A stretch of DNA of 64,000 nucleotides from CAZHWR01 sp964536085 (GTDB lineage Bacteria; Bacillota; Clostridia; Oscillospirales; Ruminococcaceae). Positions 49,655-58,102 of this stretch are shown here, in pieces (positions within the stretch are counted from its first letter, which is position 1; each line of letters begins with the position of its first letter). The notes under the pieces were generated by a model. That model saw only the letters and a list, made by a program, of their open reading frames with translations. It did no database searches and was not told where the DNA came from. The stretch spans positions 1 through 64,000 of the forward strand of contig CAZHWR010000001.1 of NCBI GenBank assembly GCA_964536085.1. The letters run 5' to 3'. The position numbers and the translations under genes were made by a program.

Positions 49655-51787
49655 TTGAAAATGCAGGTCATTAAAAGGGATGGAAAAGCAGTCGATTACG
49701 ACCGGGCAAAAATTGTCGCCGCAATAGGAAAGGCGAACGCAGAGGTTGAAGAAAGCGAAAGAGCAAGCGAACAGCAGATTGAAACGATACTCGACTATAT
49801 CGAGCACAAAAACAAAAGCAGGATGCTCGTTGAGGATATTCAGGATATAATCGAACGCAAGCTGATGGAATTCGGTAAATTCACGCTGTGTAAAACTTAT
49901 ATCATATACCGTTACACCCGCGCGCTTGTTCGCAAGGCAAACACCACTGACGAATCGATTTTAAAGCTCATCAGAAATGAAAACAAAGAGCTTGCCGAGG
50001 AAAATTCCAACAAAAATACGATTCTCGCCTCGACCCAGCGCGATTATATCGCGGGGGAGGTTTCGCGAGATTTAACCAAAAGGATACTGCTTCCCGAAAA
50101 GCTTTCAAAAGCCCACGAGGAGGGAGTCTTCCATTTTCACGATGCGGACTATTTTTTGCAGCCGATATTCAACTGCTGTCTTATTAATATCGGGGATATG
50201 CTCGACAACGGCACGGTAATGAACGGCAAGATGATCGAATCGCCCAAAAGCTTTCAGGTTGCGTGCAATGTTACAACGCAGATTATCGCTGCGGTTGCGT
50301 CCAACCAGTACGGCGGTCAGTCGGTCGATTTGAAGCACCTCGGAAAATATCTGAGAAAGTCAAAAATCAAGTTTGAAAAGGCAATAAGAAAAGCCTGCGG
50401 CGACGACGTTTCGCAGGATATTATCGACGCATTGGTAAAAGACAGGCTCACGGCAGAATTGAAAAGCGGAATCCAAACGATGCAGTATCAGATTAACACG
50501 TTGATGACAACAAACGGTCAGTCTCCGTTTGTAACGCTGTTCATGCATCTGGACGATTCGGACGAATACATCGAAGAAAATGCGATGATTATCGAGGAAT
50601 TTTTAAATCAGCGTTTGCAGGGAATCAAGAACGAAAAGGGCGTTTACGTTACCCCTGCGTTCCCGAAGCTTATTTATGTACTCGACGAAAACAACTGCCT
50701 CAAGGGCGGTAAATACGATTATCTGACCCGCCTTGCGGTAAAATGCTCGGCAAAGAGAATGTACCCCGATTATATCAGCGCCAAAAAGATGCGCGAAAAT
50801 TACGAGGGCAACATTTTCAGTCCGATGGGCTGCCGCTCGTTCTTAGCGCCGTGGAAGGACGAAAACGGAAACTACAAGTTCGAGGGTCGCTTCAATCAGG
50901 GCGTTGTTTCGATAAACCTGCCGCAGATAGGAATCCTCGCAAAAGGCGACGACGACAAGTTCTGGAGCCTGCTTGACGAACGCCTGCAGCTTTGCTTTGA
51001 AGCGCTTATGTGCCGTCACAACGCGCTTTTGGGCACAAAGAGCGACGTTTCGCCCGTTCACTGGCAGTACGGCGCTATCGCGAGGCTTAAAAAAGGCGAA
51101 AAGATCGACAAATACCTGTTCGGCGGATATTCCAGCATATCGCTGGGCTATATAGGTCTTTACGAGGTGACAATGCTCATGCGCGGCGTCCCGCAGACCG
51201 ACCCTGTCGGTAAGGAGTTTGCGCTCAAGCTGATGAACAAGCTGCGCGACACCTGCGATAAATGGAAAAAAGAAACCAACATCGGCTTTGCGCTTTACGG
51301 TACTCCCGCCGAATCGCTTTGCTACCGCTTTGCGCGAATTGACAAGGAACGCTTCGGAACAATTGAGAACATAACCGACAAGGGCTATTATACAAACTCC
51401 TATCATGTTGACGTCCGCGAGAATATCGACGCGTTTCATAAATTCGAGTTTGAAAGCCAGTTCCAGAAGATATCCTCGGGCGGCGCGATATCATATGTTG
51501 AGATTCCGAATCTTCGGAACAATCTTCCCGCTCTTGAAAGCGTTGTGCAGTACATTTACAACAACATTCAGTACGCCGAGTTCAACACTAAAAGCGATTA
51601 CTGCATGGAATGCGGTTTCGACGGCGAGATAATAATAAACGACGACAACGAGTGGGAATGCCCCCAGTGCCACAATAAAGACCACGCAAGAATGAGCGTT
51701 GTCAGAAGAACCTGCGGATATTTGGGCGAGAACTACTGGAACGTCGGAAAAACCAAAGAGATCAAATCGAGAGTTTTGCATCTGTAA
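49655..51787 (+). CDS. nrdD: Anaerobic ribonucleoside-triphosphate reductase
   Basis: A 710-residue glycyl-radical enzyme that makes deoxyribonucleotides without oxygen. An N-terminal ATP-cone (about 1-92, VIKRDGKAVDYDRAKI) gives allosteric dATP control. The barrel includes NVTTQIIAAVASNQYGGQS, and the C-terminal zinc site is CMECGF plus CPQCHN. The radical glycine is Gly688 in RRTCGYLGE. The TTG at 49655, 6 nt after GGGAAAGGA, or the ATG two codons later could start it. NrdG, its activase, lies 99 nt downstream. Confidence 0.97.
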   Translation: MKMQVIKRDGKAVDYDRAKIVAAIGKANAEVEESERASEQQIETILDYIEHKNKSRMLVEDIQDIIERKLMEFGKFTLCKTYIIYRYTRALVRKANTTDESILKLIRNENKELAEENSNKNTILASTQRDYIAGEVSRDLTKRILLPEKLSKAHEEGVFHFHDADYFLQPIFNCCLINIGDMLDNGTVMNGKMIESPKSFQVACNVTTQIIAAVASNQYGGQSVDLKHLGKYLRKSKIKFEKAIRKACGDDVSQDIIDALVKDRLTAELKSGIQTMQYQINTLMTTNGQSPFVTLFMHLDDSDEYIEENAMIIEEFLNQRLQGIKNEKGVYVTPAFPKLIYVLDENNCLKGGKYDYLTRLAVKCSAKRMYPDYISAKKMRENYEGNIFSPMGCRSFLAPWKDENGNYKFEGRFNQGVVSINLPQIGILAKGDDDKFWSLLDERLQLCFEALMCRHNALLGTKSDVSPVHWQYGAIARLKKGEKIDKYLFGGYSSISLGYIGLYEVTMLMRGVPQTDPVGKEFALKLMNKLRDTCDKWKKETNIGFALYGTPAESLCYRFARIDKERFGTIENITDKGYYTNSYHVDVRENIDAFHKFEFESQFQKISSGGAISYVEIPNLRNNLPALESVVQYIYNNIQYAEFNTKSDYCMECGFDGEIIINDDNEWECPQCHNKDHARMSVVRRTCGYLGENYWNVGKTKEIKSRVLHL

Positions 51788-51817
51788 TTTTTTCAGATGC
51801 GTATTCACTGATTCGCG

Positions 51818-51851
51818 AAAGCCCCTTACTTTGATGTTCGGGGCTTTTTTG
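51818..51851 (+). terminator. Hairpin between nrdD and nrdG
   Basis: An 8-bp stem AAAGCCCC/GGGGCTTT with a 14-nt loop and six T residues; probably a partial terminator that lowers nrdG relative to nrdD. Confidence 0.65.
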
Positions 51852-51886
51852 CACGGTTTTGATGCCGGATAAAAGAGGCGATACTG

Positions 51887-52420
51887 ATGAATTATTCAAA
51901 AATAAAAAAAATCGACGTTGCGGACGGTCCGGGGGTTCGCGTCGGGCTGTTTGTGAGCGGCTGCACTCACCGTTGCAGGGAGTGCTTTAACCCCGAAACG
52001 TGGGATTTCAACTTCGGGCAGAAGTTTACGTCCGATACGATAGACGAGATAATTTCTGCGCTCGCACCCGACTATATCACGGGATTCACTCTGCTCGGCG
52101 GAGAGCCGTTTGAGAGGGAAAACCAGCCGGCGCTTCTGCCTTTGCTGCAAAGAATAAAGAATACGTATCCGCAAAAGACCGTTTGGTGTTATTCGGGATA
52201 TCTGTTCGACGGGGATATTATAAATCCCGAAAGCAAAATCCGCACCGAAGCGACAAACGAGATGATATCGCTTATTGACGTTTTGGTGGACGGCGAATTT
52301 CACTTGGACGAAAAAGACTTGAATATTAAATTCAGAGGTTCGCGTAATCAGAGAATAATCGACGTTGCGCGTTCTTTAAAGGAAAACAGAGTCATAACGC
52401 TGTCGGATGATCAGGTATGA
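51887..52420 (+). CDS. nrdG: Anaerobic ribonucleotide reductase activating protein
   Basis: A 177-residue radical-SAM activase that installs the glycyl radical on NrdD. The [4Fe-4S] motif is CTHRCREC (Cys26, Cys30, Cys33), preceded by DGPGVRVGLFVSG. The SAM-binding LLGGEPFERENQPAL and YSGYLFDG are typical. AGAGGCG lies before the ATG. It sits behind a hairpin after nrdD and is followed by dut after 61 nt, which suits a deoxynucleotide-supply unit. Confidence 0.96.
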   Translation: MNYSKIKKIDVADGPGVRVGLFVSGCTHRCRECFNPETWDFNFGQKFTSDTIDEIISALAPDYITGFTLLGGEPFERENQPALLPLLQRIKNTYPQKTVWCYSGYLFDGDIINPESKIRTEATNEMISLIDVLVDGEFHLDEKDLNIKFRGSRNQRIIDVARSLKENRVITLSDDQV

Positions 52421-52481
52421 TTATAAACCGATGTTTGCGCCGCGGGTTAAGTCTGAGGCTGAAGAAAGGAAAAGAACAATC

Positions 52482-52925
52482 ATGACACAGAATGTTAGAA
52501 TCAAAAAGCTGAATGAAAACGCCGTAATACCGACCTACGGCTCGGAATATTCGGCGGGCGCGGATTTGTACGCCTGCGTGCCTGACAGCATTTCGATAGC
52601 GGCGGGTGAAACAGTCCTTGTCCCCACTGGGCTTGTGATGGAAATTCCGCAGGGGTACGCGGGGCTTATTTACGCTCGCAGCGGACTTGCGAGCAAAAAA
52701 GGGTTGGCTCCCGCGAACAAGGTCGGAGTTATCGACGCGGACTACAGGGGCGAAATAATGGTGGCTTTGCACAATCATTCAGGCAAGGGCGCAGACGTTG
52801 CCCCCGGCGAGAGAATAGCCCAGCTTGTGATAACCCCGTTTTTAAAGGCGGTGTTTGACGAAACCGACGAGCTTTCCGACACGGTTAGGGGAGCGGGCGG
52901 CTTTGGTTCGACGGGAAGCAGATAG
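52482..52925 (+). CDS. dut: dUTP diphosphatase
   Basis: A 147-residue trimeric dUTPase that hydrolyses dUTP to dUMP and keeps uracil out of DNA. Conserved motifs in order: GADLYAC (I), YARSGLASKKGL (II), GVIDADYRGEI (III), GERIAQLVI (IV) and RGAGGFGSTG (V). I start it at ATG 52482, behind AAAGGAAAAG; an earlier in-frame ATG at 52407 would overlap nrdG and add 25 residues outside the fold. It ends 9 nt before the HAD-HD fusion gene. Confidence 0.96.
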   Translation: MTQNVRIKKLNENAVIPTYGSEYSAGADLYACVPDSISIAAGETVLVPTGLVMEIPQGYAGLIYARSGLASKKGLAPANKVGVIDADYRGEIMVALHNHSGKGADVAPGERIAQLVITPFLKAVFDETDELSDTVRGAGGFGSTGSR

Positions 52926-52934
52926 AGGCTGCGT

Positions 52935-54089
52935 ATGTTTGACATACTGTTGTTTGATTTGGATGGAACGCTGACCGACCCGAAAGAGGGAATAACCAAA
53001 TGCGCTCAACATGGGCTCAAGGCGTGCGGGATAACCGTGGATAATTTAGACGATCTCGAACGTTTTATCGGACCTCCGCTCATCGATTCGTTTACCGAGT
53101 TTTACGGATTATCCGAGGAAAAGGCGCAGTTCGCGGTAAAAAAATACCGCGAGCGGTTTGCGGATACGGGAATATTCGAGAATCGGCTGTTTGACGGAGT
53201 TCACGGGCTTTTAAAGCGGCTGAAATCCGGCGGGAAAACGATTGCGCTCGCCACAAGCAAGCCGGAGGCTTTTGCAAAGCGTATTTTGGAGCATTTTGAT
53301 ATCGGCGGTTATTTTGACGTTGTGTGCGGAAGCGAGTTTGACGGAACGCGTGTAAAAAAGGCCGAAGTCATAAAAGAAGCTGTGAAGCGGCTCGGAAATC
53401 CCGACGCCAAGCGAATCGTGATGATAGGCGACAGGGAGCATGATATCCTCGGCGCGAAAGAGTGCGGGATAAAATCAATAGGCTTAAAGCTCGGCTATGC
53501 GCGCCCCGGCGAGCTTGAGTGCGCGGGAGCGGATTTTATCGCCGATGATTTCGGCGAGCTTGAAATACTGCTTACCGGCGGCAACGGAGCCGCACCGTAC
53601 GACGGGGTGACGCGGCTTTTGACCGATATGGTATCCTATAACGCAGGCGACCCAAAGCGCATACAGCACGCTTTAAAAGTCACGGGCTTTGCGAGGGTTA
53701 TCGGCGAATCCGAAGGGCTTTCCGATGATGAAATGCTGATTTTATTGTCGGCGGCGGCGCTGCACGATATCGCAATAAGATACTGCGAGCGCGAATATTC
53801 TGATACGTCGGGCAAATTGCAGGAGCGGGAGGGACCGCGCATTGCGCGTCCGTTCTTGGATAAGGCGGGCTATTTGCAAAATCAAATTGAAAGAATATTG
53901 TATCTTATCGCGCACCACCACACATATTCGGGAATCGACGGTCAGGATTATCAGATTTTGGTCGAAGCGGATTTTCTGGTGAATCTATACGAGGATTGTG
54001 CGGATATAAGCTCGGTTAAGACCGCATATGAAAGGATATTCAAAACCAAAACCGGAAGGAAAATCTGCCGCGACATGTTTGGATTGTAA
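52935..54089 (+). CDS. HAD phosphatase-HD phosphohydrolase fusion protein
   Basis: A 384-residue two-domain protein. Residues 1 to about 210 are a HAD-IA phosphatase of the phosphoglycolate phosphatase/5'-nucleotidase type: DLDGTLTD with nucleophile Asp8, LATSKPEAF with the motif II Thr/Ser, KKAEVIKEA lysine, and GDREHDILGAK with the final aspartates. Residues about 216-384 form an HD domain with His245 (RIQHALKV), His277-Asp278 (LHDIAI), His327-329 (IAHHHTY) and Asp346 (VEADFLV). This half closely resembles HD proteins usually encoded on their own. It directly follows dut, so nucleotide clean-up is a reasonable inference. Both active sites look complete. Confidence 0.87.
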   Translation: MFDILLFDLDGTLTDPKEGITKCAQHGLKACGITVDNLDDLERFIGPPLIDSFTEFYGLSEEKAQFAVKKYRERFADTGIFENRLFDGVHGLLKRLKSGGKTIALATSKPEAFAKRILEHFDIGGYFDVVCGSEFDGTRVKKAEVIKEAVKRLGNPDAKRIVMIGDREHDILGAKECGIKSIGLKLGYARPGELECAGADFIADDFGELEILLTGGNGAAPYDGVTRLLTDMVSYNAGDPKRIQHALKVTGFARVIGESEGLSDDEMLILLSAAALHDIAIRYCEREYSDTSGKLQEREGPRIARPFLDKAGYLQNQIERILYLIAHHHTYSGIDGQDYQILVEADFLVNLYEDCADISSVKTAYERIFKTKTGRKICRDMFGL

Positions 54090-54353
54090 AATTCAATTTG
54101 AATAAAATGACGATAAAATTTTGCGGCGTATTTAATAATCAATTCGGCACTTGTACTCGCATACTGCCCGATTTGGGCGGTGAGTTTCAGAAAAAATACA
54201 TTGCTCAGAGCGATTTTACTGTCGGCAATTCCGTCGGCGGAGTTTCTTTTCAGTGCTTTGATGAGCGGGTCGGTTGTGCTTGGCGTATTTGCAGTGGCTT
54301 TTGCGCCGAGCCATATTTTAATAAGCTGTAAAAAATACGGAAAGGGATTAGTT

Positions 54354-54650
54354 GTGTCAACAAGCAGGGAGTTTCTTGAATTTATTCTTGACAATCTTTC
54401 AGGGCTGGACGGAATAACGCATCGTATGATGATGGGCGAATATATAATTTATTATCACGGCAAAATTTCCGCCTTGGTCTGTGACGACAGACTGCTTGTC
54501 AAGCCTGTGCCGTCGGCGCTCAGGCTGCTGCCGGATGCGGTTTTTGAACCGCCGTATAAAGGGGCTAAGGAAATGCTTTTGGTGGACGATGTGGATGACA
54601 GGGCGCTTTTGCAGAGGCTTTTTGTTGAAATAGAGTCTGAACTGCCGTAG
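54354..54650 (+). CDS. TfoX N-terminal-domain protein
   Basis: A 98-residue protein of the TfoX_N family. STSREFLEFILDNLSGLDG leads into the conserved RMMMGEYIIYYHGKI, DDRLLVKP and GAKEMLLVDDVDDRALLQRLF. The start is GTG 54354, 7 nt after AAAGGG. The domain is named after the competence regulator TfoX, but short clostridial members have no proven function. The 264 nt before it, after the HAD-HD gene, show no gene that I can support. Confidence 0.82.
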   Translation: MSTSREFLEFILDNLSGLDGITHRMMMGEYIIYYHGKISALVCDDRLLVKPVPSALRLLPDAVFEPPYKGAKEMLLVDDVDDRALLQRLFVEIESELP

Positions 54651-54712
54651 CCTAAAGCAAAGAGTAAGAAAGACAAGGGCAAGCATTAAACACGGTACAT
54701 ATGAACGACATA

Positions 54713-54747
54713 AAAACGGCACGCTGAAGCTTCAGCGCGCCGTTTTT
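54713..54747. terminator. Bidirectional terminator
   Basis: A long stem AAACGGCACGCTGAAG and near-complement with no real loop (the centre is palindromic), with A- and T-runs on the two sides. It separates the tfoX-like gene (+) from the ABC importer (-). Confidence 0.8.
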
Positions 54748-54754
54748 GTAATCG

Positions 54755-55528
54755 TCAGTTTCCGCATTCAATGCTTATTTCGTTGAAAACAGAAAGTATG
54801 TGATTAACGTCTATATTCTTTTTATCCTCGCCGGATTTGTCGATTATCGCCTTGCCCTCGTGCATCATAACAAGGCGGTCGCCGTATTCCACGGCATAGC
54901 GCAGGTTGTGCGTTACCATAATGGTTGTGAGCTTCTTTTCCTTGACGATTTTATCTGTAAGCTGCATTATTATTTCGGCAGTTTTCGGATCGAGCGCGGC
55001 GGTGTGTTCGTCGAGAATAAGAAATTCTATCGGAGTCATCGTCGCCATTAAAAGAGCCATCGCCTGCCGTTGTCCGCCCGAAAGCGAGCCGACCTTTATG
55101 TTTAGCTTATCTTCAAGCCCAAGTCCGAGCGAGGAAAGAAGCTGTTTATAATACGGTATTTTTTTGCGGTTGGTGCCGAGCGAAAGCCCGAACGATTTTC
55201 CCTTGTTGTCCGCCATGGACATGTTTTCAAGGATGGTCATTTCGGGGCAGGTACCCATCGCGGGATTTTGATACACCCGTCCGATTTTTTTATATCTGAA
55301 AAAATCGGCTTTTTTAGTGATATCGTCTCCGTTTATTATTATTTTTCCCGCTGTGTTTTTGATACTGCCGCATATCACGTTGAGCATGGTGGTTTTTCCG
55401 CTTCCGTTGGAGCCGACGACCGAGACAAATTCACCGTCGCGCACAGTAAAATTAAAATCGTCAAACACTTGCGTTTCATTTACGGTGCCTTCGCCGAAGA
55501 CCATATCGATATGTTCAAGTGATATCAT
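54755..55528 (-). CDS. trpZ: ABC importer ATPase of the T-box-controlled (tryptophan) operon
   Basis: A 257-residue ABC ATPase. Walker A is GSNGSGKTT, Q-loop in RVYQNPAMGTCPEMT, signature LSGGQRQAMALL, Walker B EFLILDEHTAALD and H-loop MVTHNLRYAV. The start ATG 55528 follows GGAGG and overlaps the permease stop (ATGA). With the permease and binding protein it forms an importer of the ABC_sub_bind class. Predicted substrate is tryptophan, from the UGG specifier in the leader (see the T-box). Confidence 0.88.
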   Translation of the reverse strand: MISLEHIDMVFGEGTVNETQVFDDFNFTVRDGEFVSVVGSNGSGKTTMLNVICGSIKNTAGKIIINGDDITKKADFFRYKKIGRVYQNPAMGTCPEMTILENMSMADNKGKSFGLSLGTNRKKIPYYKQLLSSLGLGLEDKLNIKVGSLSGGQRQAMALLMATMTPIEFLILDEHTAALDPKTAEIIMQLTDKIVKEKKLTTIMVTHNLRYAVEYGDRLVMMHEGKAIIDKSGEDKKNIDVNHILSVFNEISIECGN

Positions 55529-56502
55529 TTCAATGTCGCCTCCGTCGCTTTGGGTTTGGATTTTTTGCGGGTAAAGCCGGTTTTGTTTCCGATGATCAGT
55601 ATCACCAGGAACAAAGCTGCGGTGATAAGCTTCATGTATCTTTCCGATTCGGGAACGTACGCGATAGCTATCGAAACACATATCTGATACAAAACGCTTC
55701 CGATAATAACGGCGAAGGTAGGTTTGATAAAAGAAGCGCGTTTAAAAAGATTTATTCCGATTATGACAGACGCCAGTCCTATTACGATAGCACCTGTGCC
55801 CATTGTTATATTGTACGCGCGCGTCTGCTGGACCATAACGCTTCCCGCGAGGGCGACAAGCGCGTTTGATATAACAAGACCGATGATTTTAACCGTTCCG
55901 CTGTTTTTTGCAAGCGTGGTTACGACCGCCGGATTATCGCCGACAGCGCGAAGCAGAAAGCCGGATTTGGTTTTGAGATAGTAGTCGAGCAGAAGCTTTG
56001 CCACGGCGACTATCACTATTGTTATTACAAGCTGACTGCATGTTCGCGGCAGAAGCGACGCCGCAGAGCTGTTCATACCGTCGGTCAGATTCTGTACTGC
56101 ATTTGTCAGCGAATCGGCAACGGAATTGTTTAAAAACAGCGTCACATTGTCCGTCGGGGTTATTGTGATATTGGCGACGTTGTTGCCGACAACAAGGTTC
56201 ACAGACCAAAGCGCCGTCATGGTGATTATTCCCGAAAGCAGGTCGCGCACCTTGAATTTAACATGCACAATACCTGTGACAAACCCTGCCGCCGCACCGC
56301 CGGCAATTGAAATCAGCATGGCTGAGAGCGGATTCATTCCATTGGTTATGCAAACAGCGGTTATGACTGCGCCGAACGGGAAAGTTCCGTCAACTGAAAG
56401 ATCGGGAAAATCAAGTATTTTATATGTGATATAAACTCCGAGAGCTAAAATGGAATAAATAAGCCCCTGTTCAATCGCCCCCAAAAGCATGCTTATCAGC
56501 AT
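55525..56502 (-). CDS. trpY: ABC importer permease of the T-box-controlled (tryptophan) operon
   Basis: A 325-residue membrane protein with about eight or nine helices, of the branched-chain-amino-acid/sugar (LivH-like) permease class. ALGVYITYKILDFPDLSVDGTF near the N-terminus is typical of the permeases that pair with ABC_sub_bind proteins. I place the start at ATG 56502, 8 nt after GAGGTG; a GTG at 56511 overlaps that site. It lies 42 nt after the binding-protein gene and overlaps the ATPase gene at its 3' end. Confidence 0.88.
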   Translation of the reverse strand: MLISMLLGAIEQGLIYSILALGVYITYKILDFPDLSVDGTFPFGAVITAVCITNGMNPLSAMLISIAGGAAAGFVTGIVHVKFKVRDLLSGIITMTALWSVNLVVGNNVANITITPTDNVTLFLNNSVADSLTNAVQNLTDGMNSSAASLLPRTCSQLVITIVIVAVAKLLLDYYLKTKSGFLLRAVGDNPAVVTTLAKNSGTVKIIGLVISNALVALAGSVMVQQTRAYNITMGTGAIVIGLASVIIGINLFKRASFIKPTFAVIIGSVLYQICVSIAIAYVPESERYMKLITAALFLVILIIGNKTGFTRKKSKPKATEATLK

Positions 56503-56544
56503 TGGCGCCACACCTCGTTTGGTTAATTTTGTAAGATATAAAGG

Positions 56545-57570
56545 TTACTGCTCGCTGCTTGTTTCGTCGTCCGCCGAGACAAATTCAGCGCGGCTTTGAA
56601 GTTCGTCGGTCAGAGTGAGCTTGAATTGATCCATAACCTCTTGGTTTACATATAAAAAGCTTTGAGAAATCTCTTCAAAAGGCATTTCCGAAGCCTTCGA
56701 TTCACCCTTTAAAACCTTTGCCGCCATAGCGCCCGTTTGCTTGCCGAGCTCGTAGTAGTCGATACCCTCTGCTGCAACACAGCCTTTTTTGACCTGCTCG
56801 ATCTCGCTTCCGAAAACGGGGATACCCGCTTCGTTTGCTTTGGCAAGTACTGTTGCAAGCGCTCCGACTACGGTGTTGTCGGTAAGATTTGTTATGCAGT
56901 CGACTTTGGAAACGATGCTGTCCATAGCAAGCGTTATCTCACTTGCCTGAGTAATACCTTTTTCCACAATGTTAAACTCGTACTTCGAGGCGAGCTCTTT
57001 ATAATCTGAAATAGTCGAGATGGAATTTGATTCGCTGGTAGTGTAAAGTATACCGATGTTTTTTGCGTCCGGCATCAAAGCGCGGATAAGCTTTAGCTGC
57101 GCTTCAACGGGAAGCTTGTCGGAGGTGCCTGTTACGTTCCCGCTTGTCAGCTCGGAAGCCTTTGGATCGCTTACGGCGGTGTAAATTACGGGAATATTGG
57201 TGTCGTAAGCGGCGTTCATAGCGGCGACAGCCATAGGGGTCGCGATAGCGCAGATCATATCTATCTCGCTTGAAGCGAAGCCCGTTGCGATTGAATTTGC
57301 GGTAGAAGTGTCGAAATTTGCGTCTTTCGTTAAGATGACAAGGTTTTCGTTTTCAACAATGCCTGCGTCCGCAAGTCCGGCGATAAAGCCTTCTCGGCAG
57401 TTATCCAGCGAGCTGTGCGGTCCGAATTGTGCGATGCCGATGGTGTAGGTTTTGCTGCTTGTGTTACCTGTCTGCGAACCTTCGGTGCTTCCGCAGGAGG
57501 TGAACAGCGCGCAGGATGAGGCGATTGTAAGCGCCAGGACGGATGCGGTGATTTTCTTTGATAACTTCAT
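56545..57570 (-). CDS. trpX: ABC importer substrate-binding lipoprotein (predicted tryptophan)
   Basis: A 341-residue lipoprotein of the ABC_sub_bind family (PF04392). The signal peptide ends in the lipobox FTSC followed by GSTEG, so the mature protein is attached to the outer membrane face. The family core is visible as GIAQFGPHSSLDNCREGF, ICAIATPMAVAAMNA and IPVIYTAVSDPKAS. Start ATG 57570 follows AGAAGG; anything earlier runs into the T-box leader. It is the first gene of the importer operon. Such T-box-controlled operons (trpXYZ) are known from other Firmicutes as tryptophan transporters. Confidence 0.87.
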   Translation of the reverse strand: MKLSKKITASVLALTIASSCALFTSCGSTEGSQTGNTSSKTYTIGIAQFGPHSSLDNCREGFIAGLADAGIVENENLVILTKDANFDTSTANSIATGFASSEIDMICAIATPMAVAAMNAAYDTNIPVIYTAVSDPKASELTSGNVTGTSDKLPVEAQLKLIRALMPDAKNIGILYTTSESNSISTISDYKELASKYEFNIVEKGITQASEITLAMDSIVSKVDCITNLTDNTVVGALATVLAKANEAGIPVFGSEIEQVKKGCVAAEGIDYYELGKQTGAMAAKVLKGESKASEMPFEEISQSFLYVNQEVMDQFKLTLTDELQSRAEFVSADDETSSEQ

Positions 57571-57612
57571 AGTATTGCCTTCTTTCTTGAGTGTGTTATA
57601 GCTTCGGTAAAT

Positions 57613-57644
57613 AAAAAGCCCCAAACAGCAAAGCTGTTTGGGGC
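57613..57644 (-). terminator. T-box terminator hairpin
   Basis: A perfect 12-bp stem GCCCCAAACAGC with a 3-nt loop followed, on the minus strand, by five T residues; it is the OFF state of the T-box. Confidence 0.85.
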
Positions 57645-57878
57645 GAAAAAACGATTTCGCGGTGCCACCCAAATTCAATCTGCAAAAAGCAAATTCTTTT
57701 TCGTATACTGACATATACGCCGCAGTGTAACGGCTACGGAAATCCGTCGGCGCCTACTGATGTTCGGACCGCCCTCAAAAGCCCATTCACTTTTGCTATG
57801 CGCGCCGCATTTTCACCGACAGCGGCTCTCTTTGCCGTTTTGCAAAAGCTACTATTCTTTATCACAGGTTTTTATGAT
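57613..57878 (-). ncRNA. T-box riboswitch, predicted tRNA-Trp specific
   Basis: The leader contains the T-box sequence GGGTGGCACCGCG (57670-57658), including the UGGC that pairs with the tRNA end. Further 3' is a strong terminator with a T-run. Stem I lies at about 57860-57770; the bases GAATGGGC on its 3' side place a UGG tryptophan codon at 57785-57783 in the specifier loop. Uncharged tRNA-Trp should turn the importer on. Confidence 0.88.
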
Positions 57879-57885
57879 TTATATT

Positions 57886-57914
57886 ATTATATATGTATTT
57901 GAACTTTTTGTCAA
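57886..57914 (-). promoter_or_regulatory. Promoter of the T-box-trpXYZ operon
   Basis: On the minus strand TTGACA (57909-57914), 17 nt, TATAAT (57886-57891): consensus hexamers about 8 nt before the leader RNA. Confidence 0.85.
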
Positions 57915-58006
57915 TAGTGTGTTAACAAAAGGGTCTTATTGTTGCCGGGTTTCGTTTTTATATTATGAACAAATGTAAATGTATGGTGAATATTTTATAT
58001 AGACGG

Positions 58007-58054
58007 TTGACAAAATTTAGGTACCTTGATATTATTGCTAAGGTACCTAAATTT
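58007..58054 (+). promoter_or_regulatory. marR promoter with long palindromic operator
   Basis: TTGACA (58007-58012), 17 nt, TATTAT (58030-58035). A perfect 15-bp inverted repeat AAATTTAGGTACCTT (58013-58027) and its complement (58040-58054), 12 nt apart, bracket the -10 box. Each arm also contains GGTACC. This is a strong candidate for autorepression by the MarR protein. Confidence 0.85.
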
Positions 58055-58102
58055 ATACGCCGAGGGGAGTTTTCATTTTCGGCAATTATCAGGAGAAAGG
58101 GG

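Noticed and set aside
54098..54331. Open frames between the HAD-HD gene and the TfoX-domain gene on both strands
   Set aside because: None has a ribosome site or a sensible protein composition; the hydrophobic plus-strand frame that runs into the TfoX domain is explained by the GTG start at 54354.
57571..57714. 48 extra N-terminal residues on the tryptophan-binding lipoprotein
   Set aside because: They fall within the T-box RNA and would abolish the lipoprotein signal peptide at 57570.
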